From Chrysaora quinquecirrha (lineage: Eukaryota > Cnidaria > Scyphozoa > Semaeostomeae > Pelagiidae): a stretch of 64,000 nucleotides of DNA. Shown here piece after piece: positions 45,911-57,600 of the stretch. A model generated the notes under the pieces. It was not told the origin of the DNA, searched no databases, and saw nothing but the letters and a program-made list of their open reading frames with translations. How positions within the stretch are numbered: the stretch's first letter is position 1; the number at the start of each line of letters is the position of its first letter. The stretch lies in contig JACTAT010000016.1 in assembly GCA_014526335.1 (NCBI GenBank), positions 3,593,722-3,657,721 on the forward strand, written 5' to 3'. Both the position numbers and the translations under genes were made by a program.

Positions 45911-46329
45911 GGCTGGTTGATTTTGTGACTCTGTCTATAATTCACCACCTTGGAAAAAATGACAGAGCAACAAGTTAACAAACATTAATAGAACCTGCAA
46001 ACAGAAAAAATTAGAAAAAAAGAAGATTTACTCTTGTCTTCTTGAAGTGTCAAATTCAGTTTGCTTTAATTAAGTTGTCGAGATGTCTAATTTAAATTGT
46101 CTTGTTGGCTCTATTAAAAGTGTCTAAATTAGTTGACGGCATAGGCCGGCCAAGCAAAAACAAATGGACGTTTTCGGTTTGGTCAAAATCTAGGCCAAAA
46201 AAGCACTCAAGTTTATGCTCCTTTGTTGCTGACAAATACAGCAAGTGCATCGACAAAGAAAGGCCAGTTCATGTACAGAATATCAAAAGCTACAAACCAA
46301 GTAATATTCATGATATTCAGAATGATTCT

Positions 46330-46530
46330 TCAAGGAAAGATGAGAGCAACTGTGAAGCCGCCATTGTTGCCGCCATGCCAAATGCTTTCATTCTCGATCG
46401 AACTTATTTGCAAACTATCGTGTCGAGTGCGTTTCGAACGTGTTTTGCCCGCAGAAAATTGATACCCTCAATAATGAGGGTAAAAATATATGCGCACGCA
46501 ATTCGTTTTGATCACGTGGTATCTTGAACC
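46330..46530. promoter_or_regulatory. Candidate TRRAP promoter region
   Basis: This stretch lies 420-620 nt upstream of the TRRAP ATG. It contains two GCCGCCAT cores (about 46358-46380, YY1-like) and a CACGTG E-box (about 46514), and it is locally richer in GC and CpG than its surroundings. Transcription start and direction are not visible; this is inference. Confidence 0.35.
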
Positions 46531-47311
46531 TTTATACGACGCAAGGTGGAGAACACTGAAGAGTAGAAGCATAGGAACATACACCTTTATGTACTGTACA
46601 TACAGGGGTATAGAGCAGAGGGGGCTCAGGGGGCCCAGCCCCCTAGTTATTTTTTCCAGCTTTTGGGGGGCTCAGTTATTTTGTTTATCTGAGCGAAAAC
46701 ACCCAGTTTTCTTTGCTCAATCTCTTAGTATTATTGTCTTTCTTTCTTCGAAAACATGTGATGTCAGAAAATTAAGTATCCTTACATATTTTATTTTCCT
46801 TAAAACCTTATTACACATTGCTTCAAGGTTCAAGTCATTTCGGATACCACTGGTTAAAAACAGAAGATCCCATTGCTGACTGTTTTTTTCAATTTGTACT
46901 ATTGCTCGTTTTTTCTCGAAAAAACAATCGGGCTCTGCTACGAATGCCCAAAAGTTTTCGGTAACGAAATGGGTGCTGATTCTACCCAAATAGGACCACC
47001 AATACACAAGACAAAGGATAAAATAAATCAATGCAATTTCAGACTCTTCTGCGCATGATTTTCAATTACAATGATTGTGGGTCAACTTCACTTTTTAACT
47101 AGCTACTACCTTAAACTAATTCCAAAAAGTAACAAAGTCAATTCTATCGTATAGAATGATGCAGTGAAACGTAAACTCCTGAAAAGGTGCGTGTTGCTGC
47201 ATTCTCGTGTCAACACACCTATGACAAGTCTTTAGACGAAGGATATGTCTCATCCTTTTATCAAGTTTTGGTGAGCTCAGGTCCACAACTCACTGGCTAG
47301 GCTATGTAATT

Positions 47312-48461
47312 TTAATTGTTGCCATTGCAAATGATGTGCTTTCTGAAAGGTACTGTTGAGATAGAAATACTTGAAGGCTTCTTTTCCGTGTTAGCCTCTT
47401 CCTGAAAATCGGAAATTTTCCTTTCGTAAATTCCTGGACAAGTAACATCCACCATTTCTGTAGAATTTCCAAGAAAACCAAATGATATTTTCTTTCTAAG
47501 CGAATGAGTCCTTTTGCAGCACTTGCATTTGAAAAAGAGCAAAAATCGCTTGTAGATATTGAGAAAACCTTCCTTGAATCGAACACTCATCGAACATATG
47601 ATGACAGGGTTCAAAGCACTATTGAGATATCCTGTCCAATAAGCAGCGATTCCCAGACCACGTGGCAATTGTGAGCTATCCTTTATAACAACTGCGGTGA
47701 CTGTCAGTGCGAAAAATGTTGACCAGCATATTAAAAAGCAAACCAGACTAAAAACACTGTCAAAATCAGCTTCTTCTGTAGTACGAGGACATCTGTAGAC
47801 AATACAGCATGCGCGAGAAGTCTCGCGGTATGTTGTCTAACGGCTAAATACACGCGTATATACGCGTAGGTCATAATATTTATCGGAATAAGAAATCCAA
47901 CGCTTGACAGTATCAATAAATAAAGCAATTCTAATCTTCTTCTGGGAAATCCAATTCCGCATATTAGAGTTGTTGGGTTGTATTCAAAACGTGAGATTCC
48001 CGCGAGAGGTAGAACGGACATTGCAGTCGCCAGCGCCCATATGGCGAAAATAAAACGCCAGTTTTCCGAACGGTCATCGCTCGACTCATTGGTTTTACGA
48101 CGGCGAAATATTTATCGATACTGATAACGGTGTGTGTCAATATCGTAACAAGGATTAATAGCGATGCGGCGAATCCTGTTAGCTTGCAAACATGTCCTTC
48201 GCCGAAGATCCATTTGCGTTTCGCCGCTGTTAAAAGACTGAACGGCATAACCAAAACTGCTACACTGGTGCTTGCAAAAGTGAGATTTCCAATTAACATA
48301 TTAGTGCTGGTCCACATTTTATCGTTGCTGTATAAAACGTATAACATTATGATTCCTCCGCATATTGATATGAAGATGATAATGAGCAATGCTAATGTTA
48401 AGACCGCTGACTCAACCTCTGTGTAACTTGATAAGTAATAAGTAGAGTTGTGTACCTGCAT
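47312..48461 (-). CDS. Class A-like GPCR with two frameshifts
   Basis: This is a single-exon seven-transmembrane receptor in three frame pieces. TM1 to TM4 start is at about 48068-48461, TM4 to TM6 at about 47730-48068, and TM6 to the tail at 47312-47730. The pieces read continuously if one base is supplied at about 48065-48070 (AAAAC before TGG, giving RKTW) and one at about 47728-47735 (a T5 run). The N-terminus has a glycosylation sequon (NST). TM3 has the conserved Cys (HVCKLTG) and ends ISIDKYFAV (DKY for DRY). TM6 has ICW. TM7 has NPVII rather than NPxxY. TM2 has Ser where nearly all class A receptors have Asp (LTFAST). The basic, Cys-rich tail is about 90 residues. It could be a divergent orphan receptor or a decaying copy. 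Confidence 0.8.
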
Positions 48462-49187
48462 TATTGATGCAGCTATATTCTATTCCAGTTCTGTAAAAAT
48501 GCTTCAAGAATTCGATAACTTAGGCCCAACATTAACGCAACGATCTTTTTGTCCAGGCGGGGATTTTCATGTGTTCTTCACTCTTTATCTTCGCATTTTC
48601 ACAAACTTTTCTACACTCCAGCGACCTAATAAAAACAAAATGAAACAAACACATGACAATTTTGAATTCGCATTTAAATTGTGGGTGTAGTGTGGTTTTA
48701 TCTAGCTGGCGTCGCTAAACCAGGCCTGGGATAAAAAAAACTTCAACTTGGCATGGGAGCATCCACTTCGTCTGTTAGTCTTCGAAGAACTATCACGATT
48801 ATTTCCGAGATTATTGTGGGGGGCTCCAGCCTCCCAAGCCTCCCCAGCCCCTCCGCTTCCGACGGGCCTTGACTGCAGCCTTAATTAACTTGAGTGGCTA
48901 CCGCTTTATGTTATCCTTTAGCTAGGTGCGTCTAGCTTTTTGAAAAATGTCTCAAACGAAATACTGGCTGAAACTAGCCTAAAGTTATGGCAGCAGGTAC
49001 CCAGGTATCCAGGTACAAATTGCAACAAAAACTCAATGAAAATTGGATACAATATTGACAGTATTAAATAATTAATTACGAGCCATGACTGTTATATATT
49101 AATTGTGCTTGTTAAACATTATACAAAGGTCGATCTCGGTGTTGGCAATCGACTAGCGTTTATTATTTTTTACCAGCAGCAAATGTA

Positions 49188-49519
49188 CACGTTTTTTATA
49201 AGGAACCTTAACTCTGAGTTGAGGCTGAAGTTCTTTATGCTGTTCCTTTTCGTGAGATATGTTTCAGTACGAATTTTTACAGCAAATTCATATAAACTTG
49301 CTTCATTTTTTAACTTTAAATATAAATGGAGTCTTTTTTGGAAGAACGATGGAAAATACATTGTTATTTTGCTATTTTTTGCACAAATCGTCTTCTTCTT
49401 GTAAAAAAATTTTCCTCAGTTTTTCATCTGAGCCTCGACAGTTCCTTAAAGTTCCTTAATTTTTTGGGAATTTTCAGCCTCGAGTTCCTTATAAAGGTGT
49501 TCCTTATAAAAAAAACGTG
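49188..49519. mobile_element. MITE family B copy
   Basis: Ends CACGTTTTTTATAAGGAACC and TTCCTTATAAAAAAAACGTG, flanked by TA. 332 bp, just left of a family A copy (49544). Confidence 0.75.
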
Positions 49520-49543
49520 TAGAGCAGGGTTAGATTTGCTGTA

Positions 49544-49774
49544 CACTTTTTTAATAAATAGCCGGACTTTTGGTCCAGCCCTCAAATTTGCTTAAAATTT
49601 AAAGCATTTCAGCCCTCGCGGAATCACTGGTACCCTCTAAAAACACTTTTTTGGCTCTTTTCTGGCTCCACAATGTAATTGACAAGTTTGCAACGAAAAG
49701 CTATTTCAACCAAAAAGTGTAACAAAATCTCAGCGCAAATTGCTTATTAACTAGTTGCTTATTAAAAAAAAGTG
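49544..49774. mobile_element. MITE family A copy
   Basis: Left end CACTTTTTTAATAAATAGCC after TA, right end TTGCTTATTAAAAAAAAGTG. 231 bp. It shares its interior (CTCTTTTCTGGCT, TTGACAAGTTTGCAA) with the copies at 8996 and 60006. Confidence 0.7.
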
Positions 49775-50018
49775 CAGTCATTACGGCTGATTTCCACGAG
49801 GCGAAATGACCAGCGAATTCGCAGCGACATGTGTCAAGCATGCGCAGTTTGACTCTCTTGCATTCGCGGCGAAAGCTTGACATTTTTCCTCGGGTTTTTG
49901 TAGCACCTCTACAAAACGGACAAATATACTACACAATTGTGTCCCAGAGGTCCTTTTTTGTAAAAGAAAACCTCCATTCCGTTCAGCGAACACCTCTCTA
50001 CAACGGACTAACGGACTA

Positions 50019-50404
50019 CACTTTTTTTTAATAAGCAACCGCTCAATAAGCAACTAGGGCTGAACTGACCTTAACATTAAGCAACTTGAGGGCTCAATTG
50101 AATTACTGTATGCAACTAAGAAGTCAAACAACCAAGCTTATTCTCTTTCTTGTGTTAGGAAATTGTTCTTCGTTCTTATGTTTTGCATGTTGAAGTTCGT
50201 TAGCTAACGTTTTCCCACTTACTGTCTCCCAAAAGTCATGTTGTAGGCCTAACAGATGACGATTTTGACCCACGAAGTCAGGGGTGGTTAGTAGGTACAA
50301 AAAATGTTAAGCAAAGTTTAAGCAACTTGGAGGGCAGAAATGTCTAAAATTTTAAGCAGCTTTGAGGGCTGGACGAAAGTCAAGTTGCTTATTAAAAAAA
50401 AGTG
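50019..50404. mobile_element. MITE family A, longest complete copy with TA duplication
   Basis: A 386-bp element with near-perfect ends CACTTTTTTTTAATAAGCAA and TTGCTTATTAAAAAAAAGTG, flanked by TA on both sides. It has no coding capacity. TA duplication is typical of Tc1/mariner-type and some other DNA transposons; the autonomous partner is not present. Confidence 0.8.
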
Positions 50405-51079
50405 TACAGCTGGTCCGACAATTGTCCAGTTATATGGAGGGACACACCCAGAGATGTAGATTTTTTATTCTATCATCATAAAAGAGAATGAAATTTGAAA
50501 CTCTTTTAGAGTTTTAAGAGGTCAAGAAAATAGATGACGGGTTTGGAAGCAATAAATTTTGTGAAATGAGCGCAACCAAAGCGCATACACTGTATGGGTC
50601 AACATATACTGTAGCATATAACTAACAAAAACATGCCTTCTTACTTTTCAAAGTTTTACTTTTTTCCAAGGGAGATTAGTGCAGGATAATGTTTTTATTA
50701 GCTTAAAGCAACGCAAACATTTACTTCTAGAATTCAATTGAAATTTGAAGTTAGTGGCGTCGTGTTTTTGTTCAGAAAAGTTTACAAAGATATTCTACCT
50801 GCCTTTAAATCAAAATGGCTCCCATCTTATTGCAAATAGTCTCCTTCTTTTCTCGGAGCTCCGAGGCTTATTTCGTTAGCTTGCGGCCTAGGAAGGATTT
50901 TGCTTGATACAGAACTAATCTTTTTTGCAAGATTTAAAAGAATGAAGGATTTGCGAGGTTCTAAAGTTGGAAAACACCGCCTCGAACTAAAAAAATCTAG
51001 CAAAGAGGACAAAAGACGAGAGGGAAATGGAATAAGTCAAACCAAGGAAGATAAGACTACCAAAATTAAATGTTGATTA

Positions 51080-51411
51080 CACGTTTTTTTATAAGGAACA
51101 CCTTTATAAGGAACTCGAGGCTGAGAATTCCCAAAAAATTAAGGAACTTTAAGGAACTGCTGAGGCTCGGATGAAAAACTAACCATAATTTTTTTCAAGA
51201 AGAAGACAATTTGTGCAAAAAAAAACAGAATAACAATGTATTTCCCATCGTTCTTCCAAAAAAGACTCCATTTATATTTAAAGTTAGAAAATGAGGCAAG
51301 TTTATGTGAATTTGCTGTGAAAAATTAGCATTCAAACATATCTCACGAAAAGGAACAGCATAAGGAACTTCAGCCTCAACTCAGAGTTAAGGTTCCTTAT
51401 AAATAAACGTG
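51080..51411. mobile_element. MITE family B copy, opposite orientation
   Basis: Same 332-bp length as 49188-49519 but with the interior reverse-complemented (CTCGAGGCTGAGAATTCCC). Ends CACGTTTTTTTATAAGGAAC and TTATAAATAAACGTG. Confidence 0.75.
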
Positions 51412-52239
51412 CATTATTAGAACTACTAGAAACTTACCTAGAATAAGGATATTAAGATTAATTCCACCAAATTTATCGATCAAATAAACTCTAAAATCCT
51501 TTCAGTTCAGGTAATGTGTATGTTTTTTTTTTCACGTTGGCTGAAACATCCTCTGCAGTGATTTCCCTTTTCTACAAAAAAATAACAAGCTTAAATTCTT
51601 TTGAAACGAATCAGAATCGTAGGAAAAAATAAGTATTAATCAAAAGACAAAATTAATATTTAAAACCACCTTCAATGAATTTCATGTCCGTGTTTTGAGT
51701 TCTCTTTCGACCTCTCAACCAGCTGCTCTTTCCACTGACCTTGGCAATTCAAGTAAAGACTCAAAATGCGACTTTTCGCGTCAACAACATTTTTCTTGCA
51801 CTTTGTCGTCGAAAGTCAAGTACAAAAATACGCGAAACTTGCAATTTTCAAATTCTGATATCTTATTAAAATGCTAAAATAGTGTTTAACTTGATAGACT
51901 GCAGAGCAAAATTAAAATCAAATAGCGTGGGCGCACCTGACATGAAATACGAGACGGCCTAAAGTAGTATGGAAATCAAACGCAAAAACACCTTCAGATC
52001 AAACAGCCAAAAACGATCGAAAATTGCTGAAATTTTTTTAAAATTTAATAATACGAATTGCGAAATAAATCAATGAAAAAGTTTGGATAAGGTAAAGATG
52101 CGCTCAGAAAACAACAGTTCATTGTTGTTGTTGCGCTCCACGTCATATCTCCGCGAAAAAAAACGCAATAACGCGAACGCCAATCCATTCAATTAAATTC
52201 AAATTTATACCAAAGACCAAAGGTACTTTAACCGTGACT

Positions 52240-52860
52240 CAAAAGCTTCCCATTATCTAACGCTAAACCTGACCATAATATTGTCGCGTTGTCAAAACGT
52301 CAACCTAAAACGCTGAAGCTAAACTAAAACTAGCTAACCAACTGACCAACCCAAAAAAACCAAATCTAACATCTTATGCCAATCCAAAACGCCTAACAAT
52401 ACAGTAGCACTAACAAAAATTAACGCCAACCCTAACTACAAGCGCAACGCTAACAACGCCAAAGTTGAAACCAATGTTACCATAATAGCAAAATCCTAAC
52501 TACGACAATAGCGCTAACTACCCCTAAGTACAACTTAAAAGGTGCTAACAAAGGTGCTATAAAGACACTGTACTTCTTAAACGCTACTCATCAACACTAC
52601 GCTTAGTCAAGTCCTAACTAAAACTCTTAACTCTTAACCTTACCCCAACCCAAGCTAGAACTGCAAAGAAGGCTAATGCCAAAGGTAATTTGTTCCCTAA
52701 ACAACGACCATAACACCTACCAACCTTAAATGCAATGCCAACGCTAGCTATGACACTATGCTGCTTATAACACCAAAACGTTTCCAAATTTCCTTAAACA
52801 CTTTCGCTACATCTAAGCGCACAATCTAACACTATAAAGGTTCCAGGAATTCTTAACATG
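52240..52860. repeat. CTAAC-rich, strand-asymmetric low-complexity stretch
   Basis: Frequent CTAAC, CGCTAAC and CCTAACTA words on the plus strand with very few on the other, no open frame and no clear unit length. It could be a degenerate hexamer (telomere-like CCCTAA) array. It lies in the gene-free interval between the second GPCR and the bHLH gene. Confidence 0.45.
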
Positions 52861-53689
52861 GGCTGTCCTTGAAAGGAAACTCAAGCAACCTTATACAAAC
52901 GGAGTTATGGCTCGTTGTTTCCAAATGTAAGACGGAGTTAAAACGTTTAGGATACGTTTAGGAGTACTGTAATGCATCGCTAAGCAAAAAGAACAAATAA
53001 GGCGCACAAAATTCGATACATTGTGTATAATTAGCTTTGACAAACCAGATTACAGTTAATGTTAATTAATGTTTGATTATTATAATAATTCCACAGTAAA
53101 TTATTACATACAAACTGAACATTCAAATTCAAATTGAAGTACATTATTTCACTTGATTCATTGTCAAAAGCCCCAAAGAAACGACCAACTTGTTGCTAAG
53201 CCCCAGAACAAAAATTTGCATTATTTCGTCAGACGCAAGCAATTGTAAATCTCGAAAGTTTTTCGAAATGAGCAAACATGGTCTGAATTCACAAATCCCC
53301 TTTTTATTGTATTGTATTCCTAAAATACAGTGTAAGTTGATCTAAGTTTCAAGATTTATTGACAAATTGACACGTTTTTTAAGACAACTTGGCCTCGTTT
53401 TCAGCCTGCCCGTTTCTTATTGGTTCAACTGACTTTTAGCAACCTTATCGCCCGCTGCCCTTTCAAAAACATGTTTAAAGTGTGTTTCTGGGCAAGGACT
53501 CCACACTGATGAACTGCCATTGTCTGCAAGGATTTTCAGAGATAGGGAAAAATTGTGATCCAAACTTCAATCATGCGCTTCGTATAAATTAAAGGTACCC
53601 ATTAGCCATGTTTGAAGAATGAGATCAGCTAAGATCAGCCTGAGATAAGCCTAAACATTGCAGCTTGCAGTGTGGATAAATCTCCACAA

Positions 53690-54015
53690 TTGTTCCCTGT
53701 GATTCTAGCTGTTTCAGGCTTTGTTCCTGCTTTCACCCGCAATCGTCATTGATCCCCATTTAGTATCAATTTGCTCTCGCTTGTTTGCGGTAATTTCCTT
53801 TTCTGAGTTGTTCCTCCATCTTCTTCAGTGATTCCCTGTTTGTTCCACCTTGTCACCTCTCGTTCTCATTTATTCCCACCGATTTCTACTTTGTTCCTTT
53901 TGTTCCCTCCGATTCCAAGTTATTCCCACTTTGTTTCAGCATGCCTACAATGGTTCCATTCAGTTCCGTTTATTCCCACTCATTCCACGAGTTCCCAGCT
54001 TTTCTGTTTGTTCCA
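53690..54015. repeat. TTCC/TTCCC degenerate pyrimidine repeat
   Basis: TTGTTCC, TTATTCCCAC and GATTCC words recur every 8-14 bp for about 325 bp (TTTGTTCC and TTATTCCCAC several times each). Plus strand is pyrimidine-rich. It lies about 650 bp below the bHLH stop codon. Confidence 0.55.
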
Positions 54016-54668
54016 GATTTTAACGCATGCTGGCTAATGGTTTCCTAATGAGTTTGTTGTTCAAACTGATGTCAAATTTCGAAGACTGGGAACAACCTCT
54101 TCGATTGTTTTGATTGTATGCATTTGAATTGCAATTAAAATAATTAATCAACTCAATGACTGTTTAAATTGTGTGCACAGAGAATAGAAATTCCGATCTT
54201 ATTTTTACAACATTCCTGATTCCTATCTATCTATCTAGGTAGGTATATTTCTTCCGGTTTGCCGAAAACCCCTAAATCATGTTTTCATTCTTCAAACATA
54301 AAAACGTGTAATTTTGATGTTAAATTCGGCCAAAAGCATTATTAAAATTATTAAAATTATTAAAATTTCTACGCAGACATTTTTGATGAAGACAATATAA
54401 AAGACAAAGACAGTCCTGAAATATCATATCGAAGGTCTCTTGCGAATGATTGGTTCATTGTCGATGCAATAGTTCCTGATTGGCTGTTATTATCTACTAT
54501 GTCACTGTCCATTAACGAGATTCAATTCCACTAGGACTAAGTCCAGAATTCAATTTGCAAACATTTCAAAATATTTCCAAAACCTCATCAATTTCATATG
54601 CAATATTTTTACTCCTCACGGCCCAATTAAGGCAGACAAGAACGACCCATAACCAAAATCCATATTGT

Positions 54669-57600
54669 TTATATAAGCAATGCTGTCAGTTCTGTAATCA
54701 CCTGTGTTCTCTTGCAGTTGTATTCGCGGTTCAAAAGACCCATAAGACGCAAAGATCGGCTGTTCCGCAACATAATTTTCAGGAGCTGCGGAGGAGTTAT
54801 TTTGAGAAAGTCCGAACAGATTTTATTGAAAACATCCAATTGAGTTGACGATCCGGGAACCTCTTTACAGTCATGCAAAGGAGGCTCAGATTGCAAATAG
54901 GACTCAGCTTGCAAAGGAGGCTGTTCATTGCCAGTCAGTGCTGATTGGAGGCCAACATTCCCTGTTGATGATTGTAGGAATTCCAGCCCAGACTTTGCTT
55001 TCTCTTTAGCATCCGGAGACAAGATTTTTTGGTTTTCAAGATAATTTTTTATGTGGGACAGGCACGTCATGAAGCCTCTCTTTCGTTCAAATTCTGGATC
55101 CATACGAGGACGTTGTAATGGACCTAGAAATTGAAAGGAAGATGAAATTTTTTTAGATATTAGGTCTGGATAGACAAGAATGAAGAGAAAAGCCTATTTT
55201 GAGCCACATACCTTTTTTATCCTTTGTCAGTCTTCTTACATAATCAACTGTCATTTCTAGAACTTCTGCCTTTTCCAGTTTAGTGCAATTCTAAAACAAC
55301 AATGAAAGGATAGGCAAACAGGTTTTATAATGAGTACTGTGGAGGATACCATCAGTACAGTGGAGGTGTTCAGTACGTGTGGAGGGATACCGTCAGTACT
55401 GTGGGGGATACCATCAGTACTGTGGAGGATATTCAGTACTGTGGAGGATACCATCAGTACTGTGGAGGATACCATCAGTACTGTGGGGATACCATCAGTA
55501 CTGTGGGGATACCATCAGTACTGTGGAGGATATTCAGTACTGTGGGGGGATACCATCAGTACTGTGGAGGATATTCAGTACTGTGGAGGGATACCATCAG
55601 TACTGTGGAGGGATACCATCAGTACTGTGGGGGGATACCATCAGTACTGTGGAGGGTGTTCAGTACTGTGGATGGGTATCATAAGTAATGTGTTGGATAC
55701 TTGTTTGTTTTTGCCGAAGGAAGTCTCAGTTCCAATGTTTTGGTGTAAATCTCCTATTCCCAAAACCTACGCTTTCTATGCAACTTCGTCCTTACTTTCC
55801 TTTTTCTGCGAATTCCCCGCAATATTATCGAGTATTATAAGCAAAAGCAACTTCTTAATATCTATAACAATATCTTGTTCCATCTTGCGAAAATAATAGC
55901 AAAATGCGTCAAATGAAAGAAATGAACCTGAAATGCGTCAACGTTAAGCTGTAGTGTGAATGAGTGCAATAATTTTTAGTTTGCTGACACGTTTTAAACG
56001 CATTTCCTTATCGCATTTCTAACTCCTTTTTAATGCATCTTTTGTTTAGTGGGAACCAAGATTTAGGAACTATAAAAACTTGAACAAAAGGAGAGGAATT
56101 AAATGTAGATTTGCTTTCTTCAGTACTGATCAAGCGCCACACAGTGATTTTATCCATCCACATCGCTAAACACCCTCCACAGAACTGAAAAGATTCCCCA
56201 CAATACTGATGATATCCCTCCACAGTACTGAATATCCTCCACAGTACTGATTGTATCCCCCCCCCCACAGTACTGAATATCCTCCACAGTACTGATGGTA
56301 TCCCCCCACAGTACTGATGGTATCCTCCACAGTACTGATGGTATCCTCCGCTTATCGGTCGCTTCCACCATCTGACTTAAATAGAATTGGACCAGTTTTC
56401 GACTATCAAGTTGAATGGCAATGCTAGAGGCCGCGCCACTTTCAAATATCTCGTTCACTTTTTGAAAAATCAACTTTCAACAAACCCCTTTCGTTATCTA
56501 ATAAAATTCCAAAAAATATCGTCCACCTTTAAGGAAATTGATTTGACCAAATATGCCTTAAGCAAATCGTCAAACTCGGCTCTATTCCGCCAGCAACTAA
56601 GAAGTCAAACAACCAAGCTTATTCTCTTTCTTGTGTCAGGAAATTGTTCTTCGTTCTTATGAAGCTCGTTAGCTAACGTTTTGCCACTTACTGTCTCCCA
56701 AAAGTCATGTTGTAGGATTAACAGATGACGATTTTGACCCGCGAAGTCAGGGGTGGTTAGTAGGTGCAAAAAATGTTAAGCAACGTTTAAGCAACTTTGA
56801 GGGCTGAAATGTCTAAAATTTTAAGCAAGTTTGTTGGCTGGACGAAAGTCAAGTTGCTATTAAAAAAAAGTGTACCATCTTTTCTGCTGCTTCTGGAACA
56901 AGTTTCGATAGCTCATCAAGATATTGGTTTATTTTGTCTCTTCTTCTTTTCTCTATGGCCTGAAAAACAGGTAATTAATAGGTAAATGCCAATAAGCACT
57001 GAGACAAGTAACAATGCCGTTGGGAAGGAACATGAGGGACAGGTTCCCCAGGTGCCAAGTCACGGTGGCACAAAATTGTCAAAAGAAATTATCTCAAAGT
57101 GACATTGTTGTTGGCTAGTAGTGTTAATAATAATAATTCCTCTTCATTCCTCCTCGTTCCTCTTCATTCCTCTTCATTCCTCCTCGTTCCTCTTCATTCC
57201 TCCTCGTTCCTCTTGTTCCTCTTTTTAAAAATAGCCAATAATAAGTAATAGAACATTAATTTGGCTTACACTAACCATATTTTATTTAGTGACTAATATT
57301 TCGGCCAACATGGTGGTGGCCATCATCAGAGTGAAAAATCATCAAAAGAAATGAAAAATCAACGCTCGACTGAAAAAGGAATAGAAGGGGCGCAACACTG
57401 GTTTCTGCCTCTGAGCTACACTTTGTGCCCTCTTTGTACTACATTTGGGCTTCTCTTCAATCTCAACAGATAGGACCCATGCCAGGCGTGACAGAAAGAC
57501 GAATGCACGTTCAGGCGCCAAAGTGAACAGTTTAATCTGAGTTTAATCCTACCGAAGTATGTCGTTATTGATCTTGCTTATCGATGATGAATATTTGTGA

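Larger units (their letters stand above)
51412..54668. other. Gene-free interval between GPCR and bHLH genes
   Basis: Apart from the two low-complexity stretches listed, no exon, repeat family member or long open frame was recognised. Confidence 0.5.

Noticed and set aside
46102..46527. 141-codon plus-strand open frame upstream of TRRAP
   Set aside because: No recognisable domain, no splice context, and it overlaps the likely promoter; treated as chance.
49105..49595. Open frames with FLKFLNFLGIFSLEFLIKVF-type peptides (also 17961-18298, 32355-32567)
   Set aside because: The same peptides recur because they are translations of family B MITE copies.
55330..55680. CRISPR-like array of short direct repeats
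   Set aside because: Units are contiguous with no unique spacers, in an animal genome; it is a minisatellite.
55330..55896. Open frames of 100-188 codons with repeated SVLWG/QYCGGY peptides
   Set aside because: Translation of the GTACTGTGG minisatellite in three frames, inside a bHLH intron.
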